A DNA stretch of 64,000 bases from positions 477,371 to 541,370 of the forward strand of contig NZ_FNHS01000001.1 in assembly GCF_900103445.1 (NCBI RefSeq), written 5' to 3'. The DNA is from Methylobacterium phyllostachyos (lineage in GTDB: Bacteria > Pseudomonadota > Alphaproteobacteria > Rhizobiales > Beijerinckiaceae). The notes beneath the pieces were generated by a model that was not told where the DNA came from, did not search any database, and saw nothing but the letters and a program-made list of their open reading frames with translations. This document shows positions 17,627 through 26,591 of the stretch, piece by piece (within the stretch, counting starts at the first letter, position 1; each line of letters opens with the position of its first letter). A program made the translations under genes and the position numbers.

Positions 17627-18241
17627 GGGGTGATCCTCCGATGATCGTGCGGGTCTAACTTGCTGACAACGAAGGGCGTTCCAGGCGCCGCCCATCACCC
17701 GAGCGTGATCGCCGTCGCTGCCGGCCCGATCCCAGAGCCGCGACGGCCGTCGGACCGATCGTCCCGGACACGTCGCGCGGCCGGTCGGCGACCGACGCTC
17801 ACCGTGGCTCATGACAGAAGCGCTCGGTCTGCCACTTGGCCCCGCCCGGCTGCTGCGCGCTGAAGCAGTCGTCCCCGCGCGGCCTCCCCCCGCTTCACCT
17901 CGGCCCCGGGCCCCCGCACCACGATCTCGCGGACGTACCCACTTCAGTGGGGGCGGATCACGGCGGCAGCATAACTAGCGAACGAGTTACTGACGATCTC
18001 GCCAGCCCACATAGCCCTTTGCAATGGTTGAAAGTGATGAGGGTTCAATCCAGTGTCGTGAATGCTCCCGCCACCAACCTCAAAGGGCGAATCGACGAGA
18101 CAGTTGAAATTGACATCGGCCACATCAGCTGCGCAGATTAGAAGGCAATAGTTCAACAAGAAAACTATATGTTGAAAATTTAATTTGTTTATAGTGAACT
18201 CGGTGACTACCAATAACCTTTGGCTGCCGTTACATAATAGC
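17627..18241. other. Non-coding stretch left of the first IS element
   Basis: 615 bp without a convincing gene. The first half is GC-rich; from about 18130 to 18240 it turns AT-rich, unlike its surroundings. A minus-strand open frame at 17944-18213 has no motif and no good ribosome site. No target duplication links this flank with the right side of the IS. Confidence 0.5.
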
Positions 18242-18279
18242 TGACCTGACCGGTATTTTGGACCGAGCCGATTGAGAGG

Positions 18280-19149
18280 CTACTGCATGGTGGCGGCCAT
18301 GGGTAGACGGAAGGCCAGATCCGGGTAGCTGACGGGCGCGGGCGGCCGATAGCCCAGCGACGAATGCGGTCGAACGCGGTTGTAGGTGGTTTGCCATAGA
18401 CCGATCACGATCTGCACTTCTTTCAGCGAGTAGAAGATCTCCTGGCGAAGACACTTGTCACGAAGCTTGCCGTTGAAGCTTTCACAGTAGCCATTCTCCC
18501 ACGGGGATCCTGGCGCGATGTACCGGATCTTTGAGCCAGCTTTGGCGGCCCACTTGCGCAACGCCTTCGAGATCATCTCTGGGCCATTGTCGCAGCGGAT
18601 ATGCTCCGGGGTGCCGTGCAGGCACATGGCATCGGCCAGCGCCTCGATCACGCCGACGCTGTTGATGCGCCGCGCCACCTTCAGCGCGAGGCAGGCCCGG
18701 CTGTGCTCGTCGATCGGCGTCAGGATGCGCAGAGAGCGCCCATCGTGCGTCTGGGCCTGCACGAAGTCGAAGCTCCAGACGTGATTACGGTGAAGCGGTC
18801 GTAGCCGCATGCACGAGCCGTCGTTCAGCCACAGGCGGCTGCGGGGTCTATGTCGGCTGGGGACCTTCAGCCCCTCGCGACGCCAGATGCGCTGAACCCG
18901 GTCTTTGCCGACCTGCCAGCCGGCTGCCTGTAGCAGCGCGGTGACGCGGCGGTAGCCGTAGCGTCCGTACTCGGACGCCAGGGCGATGATGGCCTGGGTC
19001 AGCGCATCCTCGTCGGCCAGCACGGTAGGCATGTAGCGCTGCGTGCCCCGGTGCTGGCCGACGATCCGGCAGGCGTGACGTTCCGAGAGGCCGTACTTCT
19101 CACGGATGCCGTCCAACGCCTGCCTGCGTCGCTCGGGGGCTACAAGTTT
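18280..19149 (-). CDS. IS3-family transposase OrfB (rve integrase core)
   Basis: Catalytic DDE residues are visible: Asp in WSFDFVQA, Asp in RCDNGPEM, Glu in NGYCESFNGKL, spaced as in IS3-family integrase cores. The frame is the -1 frame relative to OrfA and has no good start of its own; translation should reach it by frameshifting on GGGAAAC at 19146-19152. The start given here is where the -1 frame takes over. Confidence 0.9.
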   Translation of the reverse strand, partial: KLVAPERRRQALDGIREKYGLSERHACRIVGQHRGTQRYMPTVLADEDALTQAIIALASEYGRYGYRRVTALLQAAGWQVGKDRVQRIWRREGLKVPSRHRPRSRLWLNDGSCMRLRPLHRNHVWSFDFVQAQTHDGRSLRILTPIDEHSRACLALKVARRINSVGVIEALADAMCLHGTPEHIRCDNGPEMISKALRKWAAKAGSKIRYIAPGSPWENGYCESFNGKLRDKCLRQEIFYSLKEVQIVIGLWQTTYNRVRPHSSLGYRPPAPVSYPDLAFRLPMAATMQ

Positions 19150-19421
19150 CCCGAGGCGACGTCCGCCAGCACCTGCTTCTCTAAAGAAAGGTCGGCCACG
19201 AGCCGGCGCAGACGAGCGTTCTCGCGCTCCAGATCCTTCATCTTCCTGGCTTGATCGACTTGAAGGCCGCCGTACTCCTTGCGCCAGCGGTAATAGCTCT
19301 GCTCGGAGATCTCCGCCTCCCTGCACGCAAGGGTCAAACCCTTGCCCTGGGCTGTCTGCACCTCGATCTGGCGCAGCTTGAGCACGACCTGCTCCGCGTT
19401 CGTCTTCTGACCTCGCCGCAT
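19140..19421 (-). CDS. IS3-family transposase OrfA
   Basis: 93 residues, starting at ATG 19421 behind AAGGAG. Contains a helix-turn-helix (LACREAEISEQSYYRWRKEYGG) and a leucine-zipper tail (KDLERENARLRRLVADLSLEKQVL), the normal OrfA plan. Its last codons include G_GGA_AAC in the exact zero-frame phase of a -1 slippery heptamer just before the stop. Confidence 0.9.
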   Translation of the reverse strand: MRRGQKTNAEQVVLKLRQIEVQTAQGKGLTLACREAEISEQSYYRWRKEYGGLQVDQARKMKDLERENARLRRLVADLSLEKQVLADVASGNL

Positions 19422-19487
19422 GTCCAACTCCTTTGGTCCTGGCTGATCCTCTCAATCAGCCCGGTCCAAAACCAGCCGGTCAGGTCA

Positions 19488-19612
19488 AGGACCTGGAGCC
19501 CGGCAAGTGGGTCCGGATCACCGGTTGGGACACGGCGGCCGCGGCGCGGGCGATGATCGCGGCCGCCGTGGAGCGCCATCAGGCGGCCGGCCCCGCGCCG
19601 AGGACTCCGTGA
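19488..19612 (+). pseudogene. ppa: C-terminal remnant of a third pyrophosphatase gene
   Basis: The frame right of the IS reads [15 protein letters not shown] then an Ala/Arg-rich tail, matching the last 40 or so residues of the two ppa genes in this window (EHYKDLE..KW.RI.GW). Everything upstream of the Lys is missing and is replaced by the IS end. Its TGA overlaps the GTG start of the next gene. Confidence 0.9.
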
Positions 19613-20046
19613 GGGGCCTGCTGCAGTCCTGGCAGTCCTGGGCCCTGCTCTCGGCCGGCTTCGCAGCGCTGACCGCGATCTTCGCCAAGGTCGGCATTGA
19701 GGCGGTCGGCTCGGACTTCGCCACCTTCATCCGCACCATGGTGATCCTGCTCGTCCTCAGCGGCGTCCTGATCGCGACCGGCCAGTGGCAGCCGCTCTCG
19801 TCGGTGTCCGGCCGGACCTACCTGTTCCTGGTCCCTTCGGGTCTCGCCACCGGCGGTTCGTGGCTGTGCTACTTCCGGGCGCTCAAGCTGGGTGACGCGG
19901 CGCAGGTCGCCCCCATCGACAAACTCAGCGTCGTGCTTGTCGCCGTGTTTGGGGTCGTGTTTCTGGGCGAGCGGTTGTCCGGACCCAACTGGCTCGGCAT
20001 CGTCTTGATCGCAGCCGGCGCGATCCTCGTCGCCTTCCGGGGTTGA
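19609..20046 (+). CDS. EamA/DMT-type small membrane transporter
   Basis: 145 residues, four to five transmembrane helices, with the EamA end pattern IDKLSVVLVAVFGVVFLGERLSGPNWLGIVLIAAGAILV. It is a single-domain (half-size) member. The GTG start overlaps the stop of the ppa remnant (GTGA), so it was translationally coupled to a pyrophosphatase; after the IS-linked truncation its expression signal is probably lost. Substrate unknown. Confidence 0.82.
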   Translation: MRGLLQSWQSWALLSAGFAALTAIFAKVGIEAVGSDFATFIRTMVILLVLSGVLIATGQWQPLSSVSGRTYLFLVPSGLATGGSWLCYFRALKLGDAAQVAPIDKLSVVLVAVFGVVFLGERLSGPNWLGIVLIAAGAILVAFRG

Positions 20047-20050
20047 GCGC

Positions 20051-20398
20051 ATGGGCGACGTCTCCTGGCTCGGCGTGGTCATCACCTTCCAGGTTACCTT
20101 CATTAAACTGTCCATCGCGGCCACGGTCCTGATCGCGGGAGCCTACCGCTGCGGTTGGCGCAGTCTCCTGTTGGGCGGCGTCCTCGGCGCGGCTGCCGTA
20201 GTCGCCCTGCGCGAGGGCGCCGCGACTGCGACGCTCGGGGTCGCGCTCGGCGTCGCGATCATCGGCGCGTTGGCGGCGACGCTGGGCCGAACGGGGGTTT
20301 TCCGAAGCGTACCGCCATTCCTTCTGGATGGCGCCGCCGCCTTCATGGTCGTCGCCTACGGATCCTATTTCCTCGCGTCGGCGCTCGCGGACGGCTGA
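20051..20398 (+). CDS. Hypothetical integral membrane protein, 115 aa
   Basis: Four hydrophobic segments, small residues dominate (ATATLGVALGVAIIGALAATLG). It starts 4 bp after the EamA-type gene, hence the same operon. No family recognised; short size and location suggest a partner of the transporter, but this is only inferred. Confidence 0.65.
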   Translation: MGDVSWLGVVITFQVTFIKLSIAATVLIAGAYRCGWRSLLLGGVLGAAAVVALREGAATATLGVALGVAIIGALAATLGRTGVFRSVPPFLLDGAAAFMVVAYGSYFLASALADG

Positions 20399-20497
20399 CC
20401 CGGCAACACCGAACTCGTTCGGGTGCCGTCACAGCCTTGTCACCTGCGTCGGAATTGACGGCCGCCGTGGATTAAGCCACTGTCCCGGACGTGGGAT

Positions 20498-20554
20498 GGG
20501 GATGGAGCTCCCCGACAACTGCCGGGCCCTATGCCTGGACGATAGCTCCTACCG
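20498..20554 (+). promoter_or_regulatory. Fluoride riboswitch aptamer without an adjacent target gene
   Basis: GGGGAUGGAGCUCCCC, GACAACUGCC, a longer variable stem (CCGGGC/GCCUGG) and GACGAUAGCUCCUACCG. The pseudoknot helix is GGAGC/GCUCC, a compensatory change against GGAGU/ACUCC in the ppa copy 1 aptamer, which strongly supports a folded RNA. Right after it CUCCUACC can instead pair with GGUAGGG (20571-20577) in a bulged hairpin, a likely expression platform. No gene follows until xoxF, 640 bp on. Confidence 0.87.
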
Positions 20555-20729
20555 TGCGCTTCCGGGCGCGGGTAGGGCTATGCCTGTTCCCACTTCCGGC
20601 CGCGCACCTCCCGTAACCTGATCCCTTCGCCGGGATCCTGCGTGAGCTGTGTGCCGATGCGATCCCACCCTTCGCCGCTCTGAGCCGCCCTGACGTGCGC
20701 GACACTGCGCGCGCCTTTTTGCGTGCTCG

Positions 20730-20765
20730 CACAAGAAAAACGGCGAGGTCCTAAGACCCCGCCGT
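20730..20765 (-). terminator. Intrinsic terminator on the minus strand, possible small RNA end
   Basis: Stem ACGGCG.GGTC/GACC.CGCCGT with loop CTAA (20740-20765), followed on the minus strand by TTTTTCTTG. No minus-strand gene lies upstream, so a small RNA may start within the preceding 100-150 bp; TTGACT..TACATT near 20838-20878 is a possible promoter. Speculative as to the RNA, firm as to the hairpin. Confidence 0.6.
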
Positions 20766-20982
20766 CTCCAGCGAACCTCCCGAGCGGTAACTTAAGACGT
20801 TCGCCAGATCCAAGTCTGTCGCAAACAAGATTAGAGTAACCTTGCAGGGTCAATGTAACCCTGTACGACCCGGAGTCAAGGCATAAACCGCGACTTCGAG
20901 CCAATAAAACAGGTACTTTGATCTTTAAAAAGCGCCATTACTGACATCCTGAAACCTTAATGGTTTTTTGGGAGGTTTAGTC

Positions 20983-21012
20983 ATGTCTAATCATGAGCTG
21001 ATATCGAGTTAG
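20983..21012 (+). other. Nine-codon open frame with strong ribosome site upstream of xoxF
   Basis: GGGAGG lies 8 bp before an ATG that encodes MSNHELISS and a TAG. It sits 180 bp before xoxF in AT-rich DNA. It could be a leader peptide or chance; nothing else supports it. Confidence 0.3.
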
Positions 21013-21193
21013 ATCTGAAAAACTGTCGCACTTAGAAGAATCTTATTGTAATCCGACGTGCATTCGATAGACCTACGACGCTCGCCTGAAGTCGTTGCCA
21101 TTGAACAACGATCTCCTGCGACGACAAGCACGCGTGAAGTGACGCATGGCCACGCCAAGACGGGGTCAGGGGCGTCAGTACGGAGGAACGCGC

Positions 21194-22996
21194 ATGAAAA
21201 AGATCGCCCTCGTGGCATCGGTCGCCTACGCCGCAACCCTGTTGCCGGCCTCGGCCAACGAAAACCTCATGAAGATGATGGAGAACCCCAACGACTGGGC
21301 GTTCCCCGGGCTGAACTATTCCAACACCCGCTTCTCGAAGCTCGACCAGATCAACACGAAGAACGTCAAGGACCTGCAGGTCGCCTGGACCTTCTCGACC
21401 GGCGTTCTGCGCGGCCACGAGGGCGCGCCGCTCGTGATCGGCAACGTCATGTACGTGCACACGCCGTTCCCGAACATCGTGTACGCGCTGGATCTTGAGC
21501 ACGAGCAGAAGATCCTCTGGAAGTACGAGCCCAAGCAGGATCCGTCCGTGATCCCGGTCATGTGCTGTGACACGGTCAACCGTGGTCTGGCCTACGCCGA
21601 CGGCGCCATCCTCTTGCACCAGGCCGACACCACCCTCGTGTCGCTCGACGCCAAGACCGGCAAGGTCAACTGGTCGGTGAAGAACGGCGATCCGTCGAAG
21701 GGCGCGACCAACACCGCCACGGTCATGCCGGTCAAAGACAAGGTCCTCGTCGGCATCTCGGGCGGCGAGTTCGGCGTGCAGTGCTCGATCACCGCCTACA
21801 GCCTGAAGGACGGCAAGCGGATCTGGCGCGGCTACTCGGAAGGTCCGGACGACGAGTTGCTGGTCGACCCGGAGAAGACCACCTCACTCGGCAAGCCGAT
21901 CGGCAAGGACTCCTCGCTGAAGACCTGGGAAGGCGATCAGTGGAAGACCGGCGGCGGCTGCACCTGGGGCTGGTACTCTTACGACCCCAAGCTCAACCTG
22001 GTCTACTACGGCTCGGGCAACCCCTCGACCTGGAACCCCAAGCAGCGTCCGGGCGACAACAAGTGGTCGATGACCATCTGGGCGCGTAACCCCGATACCG
22101 GCATGGCCAAGTGGGTCTACCAGATGACCCCCCACGACGAGTGGGACTACGACGGCATCAACGAGATGATCCTCACGGATCAGAAGGTTGACGGCAAGGA
22201 GCAGCCGCTCCTGACCCACTTCGACCGTAACGGCTTCGGCTACACGCTGAACCGCGAGACGGGCGAGCTGCTGGTCGCCGAGAAGTTCGACCCGGCCGTC
22301 AACTGGGCGTCCAAGGTCGACATGGACAAGGGCTCCAAGACCTACGGCCGCCCGCTGGTCCAGTCGAAATACTCGACCGAGCAGAACGGTGAGGACACCA
22401 ACTCCAAGGGCATCTGCCCGGCGGCCCTCGGGTCGAAGGACGAGCAGCCTGCGGCCTTCTCGCCGAAGACCAACCTGTTCTACGTGCCCACCAACCACGT
22501 TTGCATGGACTACGAGCCGTTCCGGGTGACCTATACCCCGGGCCAGCCCTACGTCGGTGCGACCCTCTCGATGTACCCGGCCCCGAACTCGCACGGCGGC
22601 ATGGGCAACTTCATCGCTTGGGACGGCGTGAAGGGTAAGATCGTCTGGTCCGATCCGGAGCAGTTCTCGGTGTGGTCGGGCGCTCTCGCCACCGCCGGCG
22701 ACGTGGTCTTCTATGGAACCCTGGAAGGCTACATCAAGGCGGTCGACGACAAGACCGGCAAGGAGCTTTGGAAGTTCAAGACCCCGTCGGGCATCATCGG
22801 CAACGTGATGACCTACGCGATCAAGGGCAAGCAGCACATCGCCGTCCTGTCGGGCGTCGGCGGCTGGGCTGGCATCGGCCTCGCGGCCGGCCTGACCGAC
22901 CCGAACGCCGGCCTCGGCGCGGTGGGTGGCTATGCGGCCCTGTCGCAGTACACCAACCTCGGTGGCACGCTGACCGACTTCGCCCTGCCGAACTGA
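21194..22996 (+). CDS. xoxF: Lanthanide-dependent methanol dehydrogenase XoxF
   Basis: 600 residues with a signal peptide (residues 1-22), an eight-bladed PQQ propeller and the vicinal disulfide Cys124-Cys125 ([10 protein letters not shown]). The catalytic Asp318 is followed at +2 by Asp320 (DEWDYDG), the extra acidic ligand diagnostic of lanthanide-binding XoxF rather than calcium MxaF. Oxidises methanol in the periplasm with PQQ. GGAGG at 21182 supports the ATG. No xoxG or xoxJ gene is next to it; it is alone before its own terminator. Codon use is very biased, as for a highly expressed gene. Confidence 0.97.
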   Translation: MKKIALVASVAYAATLLPASANENLMKMMENPNDWAFPGLNYSNTRFSKLDQINTKNVKDLQVAWTFSTGVLRGHEGAPLVIGNVMYVHTPFPNIVYALDLEHEQKILWKYEPKQDPSVIPVMCCDTVNRGLAYADGAILLHQADTTLVSLDAKTGKVNWSVKNGDPSKGATNTATVMPVKDKVLVGISGGEFGVQCSITAYSLKDGKRIWRGYSEGPDDELLVDPEKTTSLGKPIGKDSSLKTWEGDQWKTGGGCTWGWYSYDPKLNLVYYGSGNPSTWNPKQRPGDNKWSMTIWARNPDTGMAKWVYQMTPHDEWDYDGINEMILTDQKVDGKEQPLLTHFDRNGFGYTLNRETGELLVAEKFDPAVNWASKVDMDKGSKTYGRPLVQSKYSTEQNGEDTNSKGICPAALGSKDEQPAAFSPKTNLFYVPTNHVCMDYEPFRVTYTPGQPYVGATLSMYPAPNSHGGMGNFIAWDGVKGKIVWSDPEQFSVWSGALATAGDVVFYGTLEGYIKAVDDKTGKELWKFKTPSGIIGNVMTYAIKGKQHIAVLSGVGGWAGIGLAAGLTDPNAGLGAVGGYAALSQYTNLGGTLTDFALPN

Positions 22997-23022
22997 ACAG
23001 CGGCACATCGCTGACGACATGA

Positions 23023-23053
23023 GGGTGCCGGCGCGGGTTCCGCGCCGGCACCC
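23023..23053 (+). terminator. xoxF terminator
   Basis: A 14-bp perfect GC stem (GGGTGCCGGCGCGG and complement) with loop GTT, 27 bp after the xoxF stop, followed by TTCTCCTT. It should separate xoxF from enolase. Confidence 0.85.
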
Positions 23054-23105
23054 TTCTCCTTGCTCGGTTACCGCCGAGGAACTTCATCAATCAACGGAAT
23101 ACCCA

Positions 23106-24404
23106 ATGCGTCCGGACACGAAGATCCGCGCCCTCGAAGCCCTGGAAATCCTCGACTCCCGCGGCCGCCCGACCCTGGAGGTCCGCGTCACGCTGGAAGG
23201 CGGCGTCAGTGCCACCGCCGGCGTCCCCTCGGGCGCCTCGACGGGCGTCAACGAGGCGGTCGAGAGGCGCGACAACGACCCGGCTCGTTACGGGGGTAAG
23301 GGTGTGCTGATGGCCGCAGGGGCCGTGCGTGGCGAGATCGCCGGGGCGCTCCGGGGGTGGGACGCAGCCGACCAGCAAGGCGTCGACCGGACGCTCGTCG
23401 AGCTCGATGGATCGCCGAACAAGTCCAGGCTCGGCGCCAACGCGCTGCTCGGCGTCTCCATGGCGGCGGCGCGTGCGGCCGCGCGCGCGACGGGCCGTCC
23501 CCTCTACGCCCATCTTGGAGGCGAGGCCGCAACCCTTCTCCCGATGCCGTGCCTCAACGTCCTCAATGGCGGTCAGCATGCCGACAGCTCACTCGACGTC
23601 CAGGAGTTCATGCTCGTGCCCGTCGGCGCGTCGAGCGTGGCCAAGGCGATGCGTGTCGCGGCCGAGACCTACGCGGCTATTCGGGAGAACCTCCACGAAC
23701 GGGGGCTGGCCACGGCCGTAGGGGACGAGGGCGGCTTCGCACCCAACCTGCCGGACAACGAGGCGGCTTTGGCGTTGATCGTGGAGGCCACGGAGAGGGC
23801 CGGCTACAGGCCGGGCGCCGACGTCGCCATCGCCCTGGATCCCGCGGCCTCTTCCTTCGCGGCGACGGACGGTTACAACCTCGCCCGATCGCGGACTGGC
23901 ATGCTAAACCGCGCGCAGCTCCTGGAGCTCTACGGCCGTTGGGTCGAGCGCTGGCCCATCGTCTCCATCGAGGACGGGTTCGGGGAGGAGGACTGGACCG
24001 GCTTCGTCGCCCAGACGGCCGCGCAAGGCGAGCGGATACAGGTCGTCGGCGACGACCTGCTGGTGACCAATCCCCGCTTCATCGCGAAGGCCATCGACGA
24101 ACGGGCCTGCACCGCGGCCCTGATCAAGCTGAATCAGATCGGCACCGTGTCCGAGACGGTCGAGGCCATCACCCTGTGCCGGAAGGCCGGGTGGGCAACG
24201 ATGGTTTCCCATCGCTCCGGGGAGACCACGGACACGTTCATCGCCGACTTCGCGGTCGCCATGGGCAGCGGGCAGATCAAGGCCGGAGCGCCCTGCCGGG
24301 GCGAGCGGCTGGCCAAGTACAACCGCCTGCTGGCCATCGAGGCCGAACTCGGCGCCCGCGCGCGCTTCGAGAACCCGTTCGCGCGCTACGGACGCTCCTG
24401 GTAG
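23106..24404 (+). CDS. eno: Enolase
   Basis: 432 residues, full length. Key blocks: EILDSRGRPTLEV, SGASTG, GDEGGFAPN, EDGFGEEDW, GDDLLVTN, KLNQIGT and SHRSGETTD. Converts 2-phosphoglycerate to phosphoenolpyruvate. Enolase is inhibited by fluoride with phosphate, and fluoride riboswitches are known before eno genes, but none lies directly before this one; the nearest aptamer is at 20498 with xoxF between. It stands apart from the usual pyrG/kdsA enolase context, so it is probably an accessory second copy. Confidence 0.94.
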   Translation: MRPDTKIRALEALEILDSRGRPTLEVRVTLEGGVSATAGVPSGASTGVNEAVERRDNDPARYGGKGVLMAAGAVRGEIAGALRGWDAADQQGVDRTLVELDGSPNKSRLGANALLGVSMAAARAAARATGRPLYAHLGGEAATLLPMPCLNVLNGGQHADSSLDVQEFMLVPVGASSVAKAMRVAAETYAAIRENLHERGLATAVGDEGGFAPNLPDNEAALALIVEATERAGYRPGADVAIALDPAASSFAATDGYNLARSRTGMLNRAQLLELYGRWVERWPIVSIEDGFGEEDWTGFVAQTAAQGERIQVVGDDLLVTNPRFIAKAIDERACTAALIKLNQIGTVSETVEAITLCRKAGWATMVSHRSGETTDTFIADFAVAMGSGQIKAGAPCRGERLAKYNRLLAIEAELGARARFENPFARYGRSW

Positions 24405-24561
24405 CGCCGAGCAAGGTCGGCGCCCGCTCGGTTCCCGTCACCGATGCCGGCGGGAGCGTGGACGGGACGCCAACAGCCAAGGTGCATGACAGCACCGAGC
24501 CGAACCCGCTTGTTCGCCGACGCCTATCCGGCAGAACGCGCATGACACCAACGAGACGCCC

Positions 24562-26391
24562 ATGCCCGCCTATCGCTCCCGCACCACCACCCACGGCCGC
24601 AACATGGCCGGTGCCCGCGGCCTGTGGCGCGCCACCGGCATGAAGGATGCCGATTTCGGCAAGCCGATCATCGCGGTGGTGAATTCCTTCACGCAGTTCG
24701 TGCCGGGCCACGTCCACCTGAAGGACCTCGGCCAGCTCGTCGCGCGTGAGATCGAGGCGGCCGGCGGCGTCGCCAAGGAGTTTAACACGATCGCCGTGGA
24801 TGACGGCATCGCCATGGGCCACGACGGGATGCTGTACTCGCTCCCGTCCCGCGAGCTGATCGCCGATTCCGTCGAGTACATGGTCAACGCCCACTGCGCC
24901 GACGCGATGGTGTGCATCTCGAATTGCGACAAGATCACCCCCGGCATGCTGATGGCAACGCTCCGCCTCAACATCCCGACCGTCTTCGTCTCGGGCGGCC
25001 CAATGGAGGCCGGCAAGGTCCAGCTCCCCGGCATCGCCAAGAAGGTCGATCTTGTCGACGCGATGATCGCGGCCGCCGACGACCGGATCTCCGACGCCGA
25101 CGTCGCGGTGATCGAGCGCTCGGCCTGCCCGACCTGCGGCTCGTGCTCCGGCATGTTCACGGCGAACTCGATGAACTGCCTCACCGAGGCGCTCGGGCTG
25201 GCCCTTCCCGGCAACGGCTCGGTGCTCGCCACCCATGCCGATCGCAAGCGCCTGTTCGTCGAGGCCGGCCACCTGATCGTCGATCTCGCCCGCCGCCACT
25301 ACGAGCAGGACGACGCCAGCGTGCTCCCCCGCGCGGTGGCGAGCTTCCAGGCGTTCGAGAACGCCATGACTCTCGACATCGCCATGGGCGGCTCGACCAA
25401 CACGGTGCTGCACCTGCTGGCCGCCGCCCACGAGGGCGAGGTGCCGTTCACCATGGCCGATATCGACCGGCTGTCGCGCCGGGTGCCGGTGTTGTGCAAG
25501 GTCGCCCCGGCGGTGGCCAACGTCCACATGGAGGACGTGCATCGCGCCGGCGGGATCATGGGCATTCTGGGTGAGCTCGACCGGGCCGGCCTGATCGACA
25601 CCGGGGTGGGCAACGTCTCGGCCGGGACGCTCGGCGCGGCGCTCGCCCGCTGGGACGTCCGTGGCGAACCGGCCGCCTTTGTCCAGGACTTCTACCGCGC
25701 GGCCCCGGGCGGCGTGCCGACCCAGGTAGCGTTCAGCCAGGAATCCCGCTTCGACGAACTCGACCTCGACCGGGAGGGCGGCGTCATCCGCGACGCCGCG
25801 CACGCCTACTCGCAGGATGGCGGCCTCGCCGTGCTGTTCGGCAACCTCGCCGAGGACGGCTGCATCGTGAAGACCGCGGGTGTCGACGCCTCGAACCTGA
25901 CCTTCACCGGGACGGCCCGCGTGTTCGAGAGCCAGGACGCGGCCGTCGACGGCATCCTTAACGGCAAGGTCACGGCGGGCGAGGTGGTGCTGATCCGCTA
26001 CGAAGGACCGCGCGGCGGACCCGGCATGCAGGAGATGCTGTACCCGACGAGCTACCTGAAATCGAAGGGGTTGGGTAAGGCCTGCGCCCTCGTCACGGAC
26101 GGGCGTTTCTCCGGCGGCTCCTCCGGTCTGTCCATCGGGCACGTTTCCCCGGAAGCGGCTGAGGGCGGCCTCATCGGCCTCGTGCGCGACGGCGACCGGA
26201 TCGCCATCGACATCGCGGCACGCAGCATCCACCTCGACGTGGAACCCACGGAGCTCGACCGGCGGCGGGTCGCCCAGGACGCGGCGGGCTGGCAGCCGAC
26301 GAAGCCGCGCAAGCGCAAGGTTAGTGCGGCGCTGCGCGCCTACGCGATGCTCACGACCAGCGCGGCGAAGGGCGCGGTCCGGCGGGTCTGA
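24562..26391 (+). CDS. ilvD: Dihydroxy-acid dehydratase
   Basis: 609 residues, the normal length. Iron-sulfur cysteines are in NCDKITPGM and [18 protein letters not shown]; the C-terminal [19 protein letters not shown] is typical. Catalyses the third common step of valine/isoleucine synthesis. It lies 157 bp after eno on the same strand, in a block of spare housekeeping enzymes, so it may be a second copy rather than the biosynthetic one. Confidence 0.95.
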   Translation: MPAYRSRTTTHGRNMAGARGLWRATGMKDADFGKPIIAVVNSFTQFVPGHVHLKDLGQLVAREIEAAGGVAKEFNTIAVDDGIAMGHDGMLYSLPSRELIADSVEYMVNAHCADAMVCISNCDKITPGMLMATLRLNIPTVFVSGGPMEAGKVQLPGIAKKVDLVDAMIAAADDRISDADVAVIERSACPTCGSCSGMFTANSMNCLTEALGLALPGNGSVLATHADRKRLFVEAGHLIVDLARRHYEQDDASVLPRAVASFQAFENAMTLDIAMGGSTNTVLHLLAAAHEGEVPFTMADIDRLSRRVPVLCKVAPAVANVHMEDVHRAGGIMGILGELDRAGLIDTGVGNVSAGTLGAALARWDVRGEPAAFVQDFYRAAPGGVPTQVAFSQESRFDELDLDREGGVIRDAAHAYSQDGGLAVLFGNLAEDGCIVKTAGVDASNLTFTGTARVFESQDAAVDGILNGKVTAGEVVLIRYEGPRGGPGMQEMLYPTSYLKSKGLGKACALVTDGRFSGGSSGLSIGHVSPEAAEGGLIGLVRDGDRIAIDIAARSIHLDVEPTELDRRRVAQDAAGWQPTKPRKRKVSAALRAYAMLTTSAAKGAVRRV

Positions 26392-26420
26392 GCTCGACCC
26401 AACGGACCGGCGGCCGGACC

Positions 26421-26591
26421 TCAGCGCGACAGAAGCCAGATGGCCACGACCGCGATGACGACGATGGCGGCGCCGATCAGGACGGCACGCGGGATGGGCG
26501 CCTTGCCCACCGCGTGCCGCCGCTCCAGGCGCCCCATCTCGTCGATGTCCCTCATCTCGAGATCGGGATCTTCCCCGGGCGAATTGACCAT
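26421..26591 (-). CDS. Small single-helix membrane protein
   Basis: 56 residues. An acidic N-terminus (NSPGEDPDLEMRDIDEMGRLERR) leads to one C-terminal transmembrane helix (AVLIGAAIVVIAVVAIWLL). Its ATG overlaps the gpmA stop (ATGA), so it is the third gene of the riboswitch-led ppa-gpmA operon. Function unknown. Confidence 0.7.
   Translation of the reverse strand: MVNSPGEDPDLEMRDIDEMGRLERRHAVGKAPIPRAVLIGAAIVVIAVVAIWLLSR

Larger units (their letters stand above)
18242..19487 (-). mobile_element. IS3-family insertion sequence
   Basis: 1246 bp bounded by inverted repeats that start TGACCTGACCGG at both ends and continue with TTTTGGACCG.GC.GATTGAGAGG. Two overlapping frames encode the OrfA and OrfAB transposase. 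The flanks show no matching 4-bp duplication (TAGC on the left, AGGA on the right), and the right end abuts a cut pyrophosphatase gene, so the element has probably mediated a deletion or recombination. Confidence 0.92.
20399..21193. other. Long leader/intergenic region before xoxF
   Basis: 795 bp with no normal-sized gene. It holds a fluoride aptamer (20498-20554, plus strand), a minus-strand terminator (20730-20765), a 9-codon open frame with a strong ribosome site (20983-21012), and from about 20900 a clearly AT-richer stretch leading to the xoxF ribosome site. It must also contain the xoxF promoter. Confidence 0.7.

Noticed and set aside
17944..18213. Minus-strand open frame of 89 codons left of the first IS
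   Set aside because: No ribosome site, no family pattern, and it lies in an AT-rich non-coding stretch; probably chance.
18238..19491. Target-site duplication of the first IS
   Set aside because: Flanking 4-mers TAGC and AGGA differ, and no 3- or 5-bp match is seen either.
23054..23105. A fluoride riboswitch directly before enolase
   Set aside because: The short leader lacks the AUGG, AACCGCC and CUGAUGA strings and the two helices.
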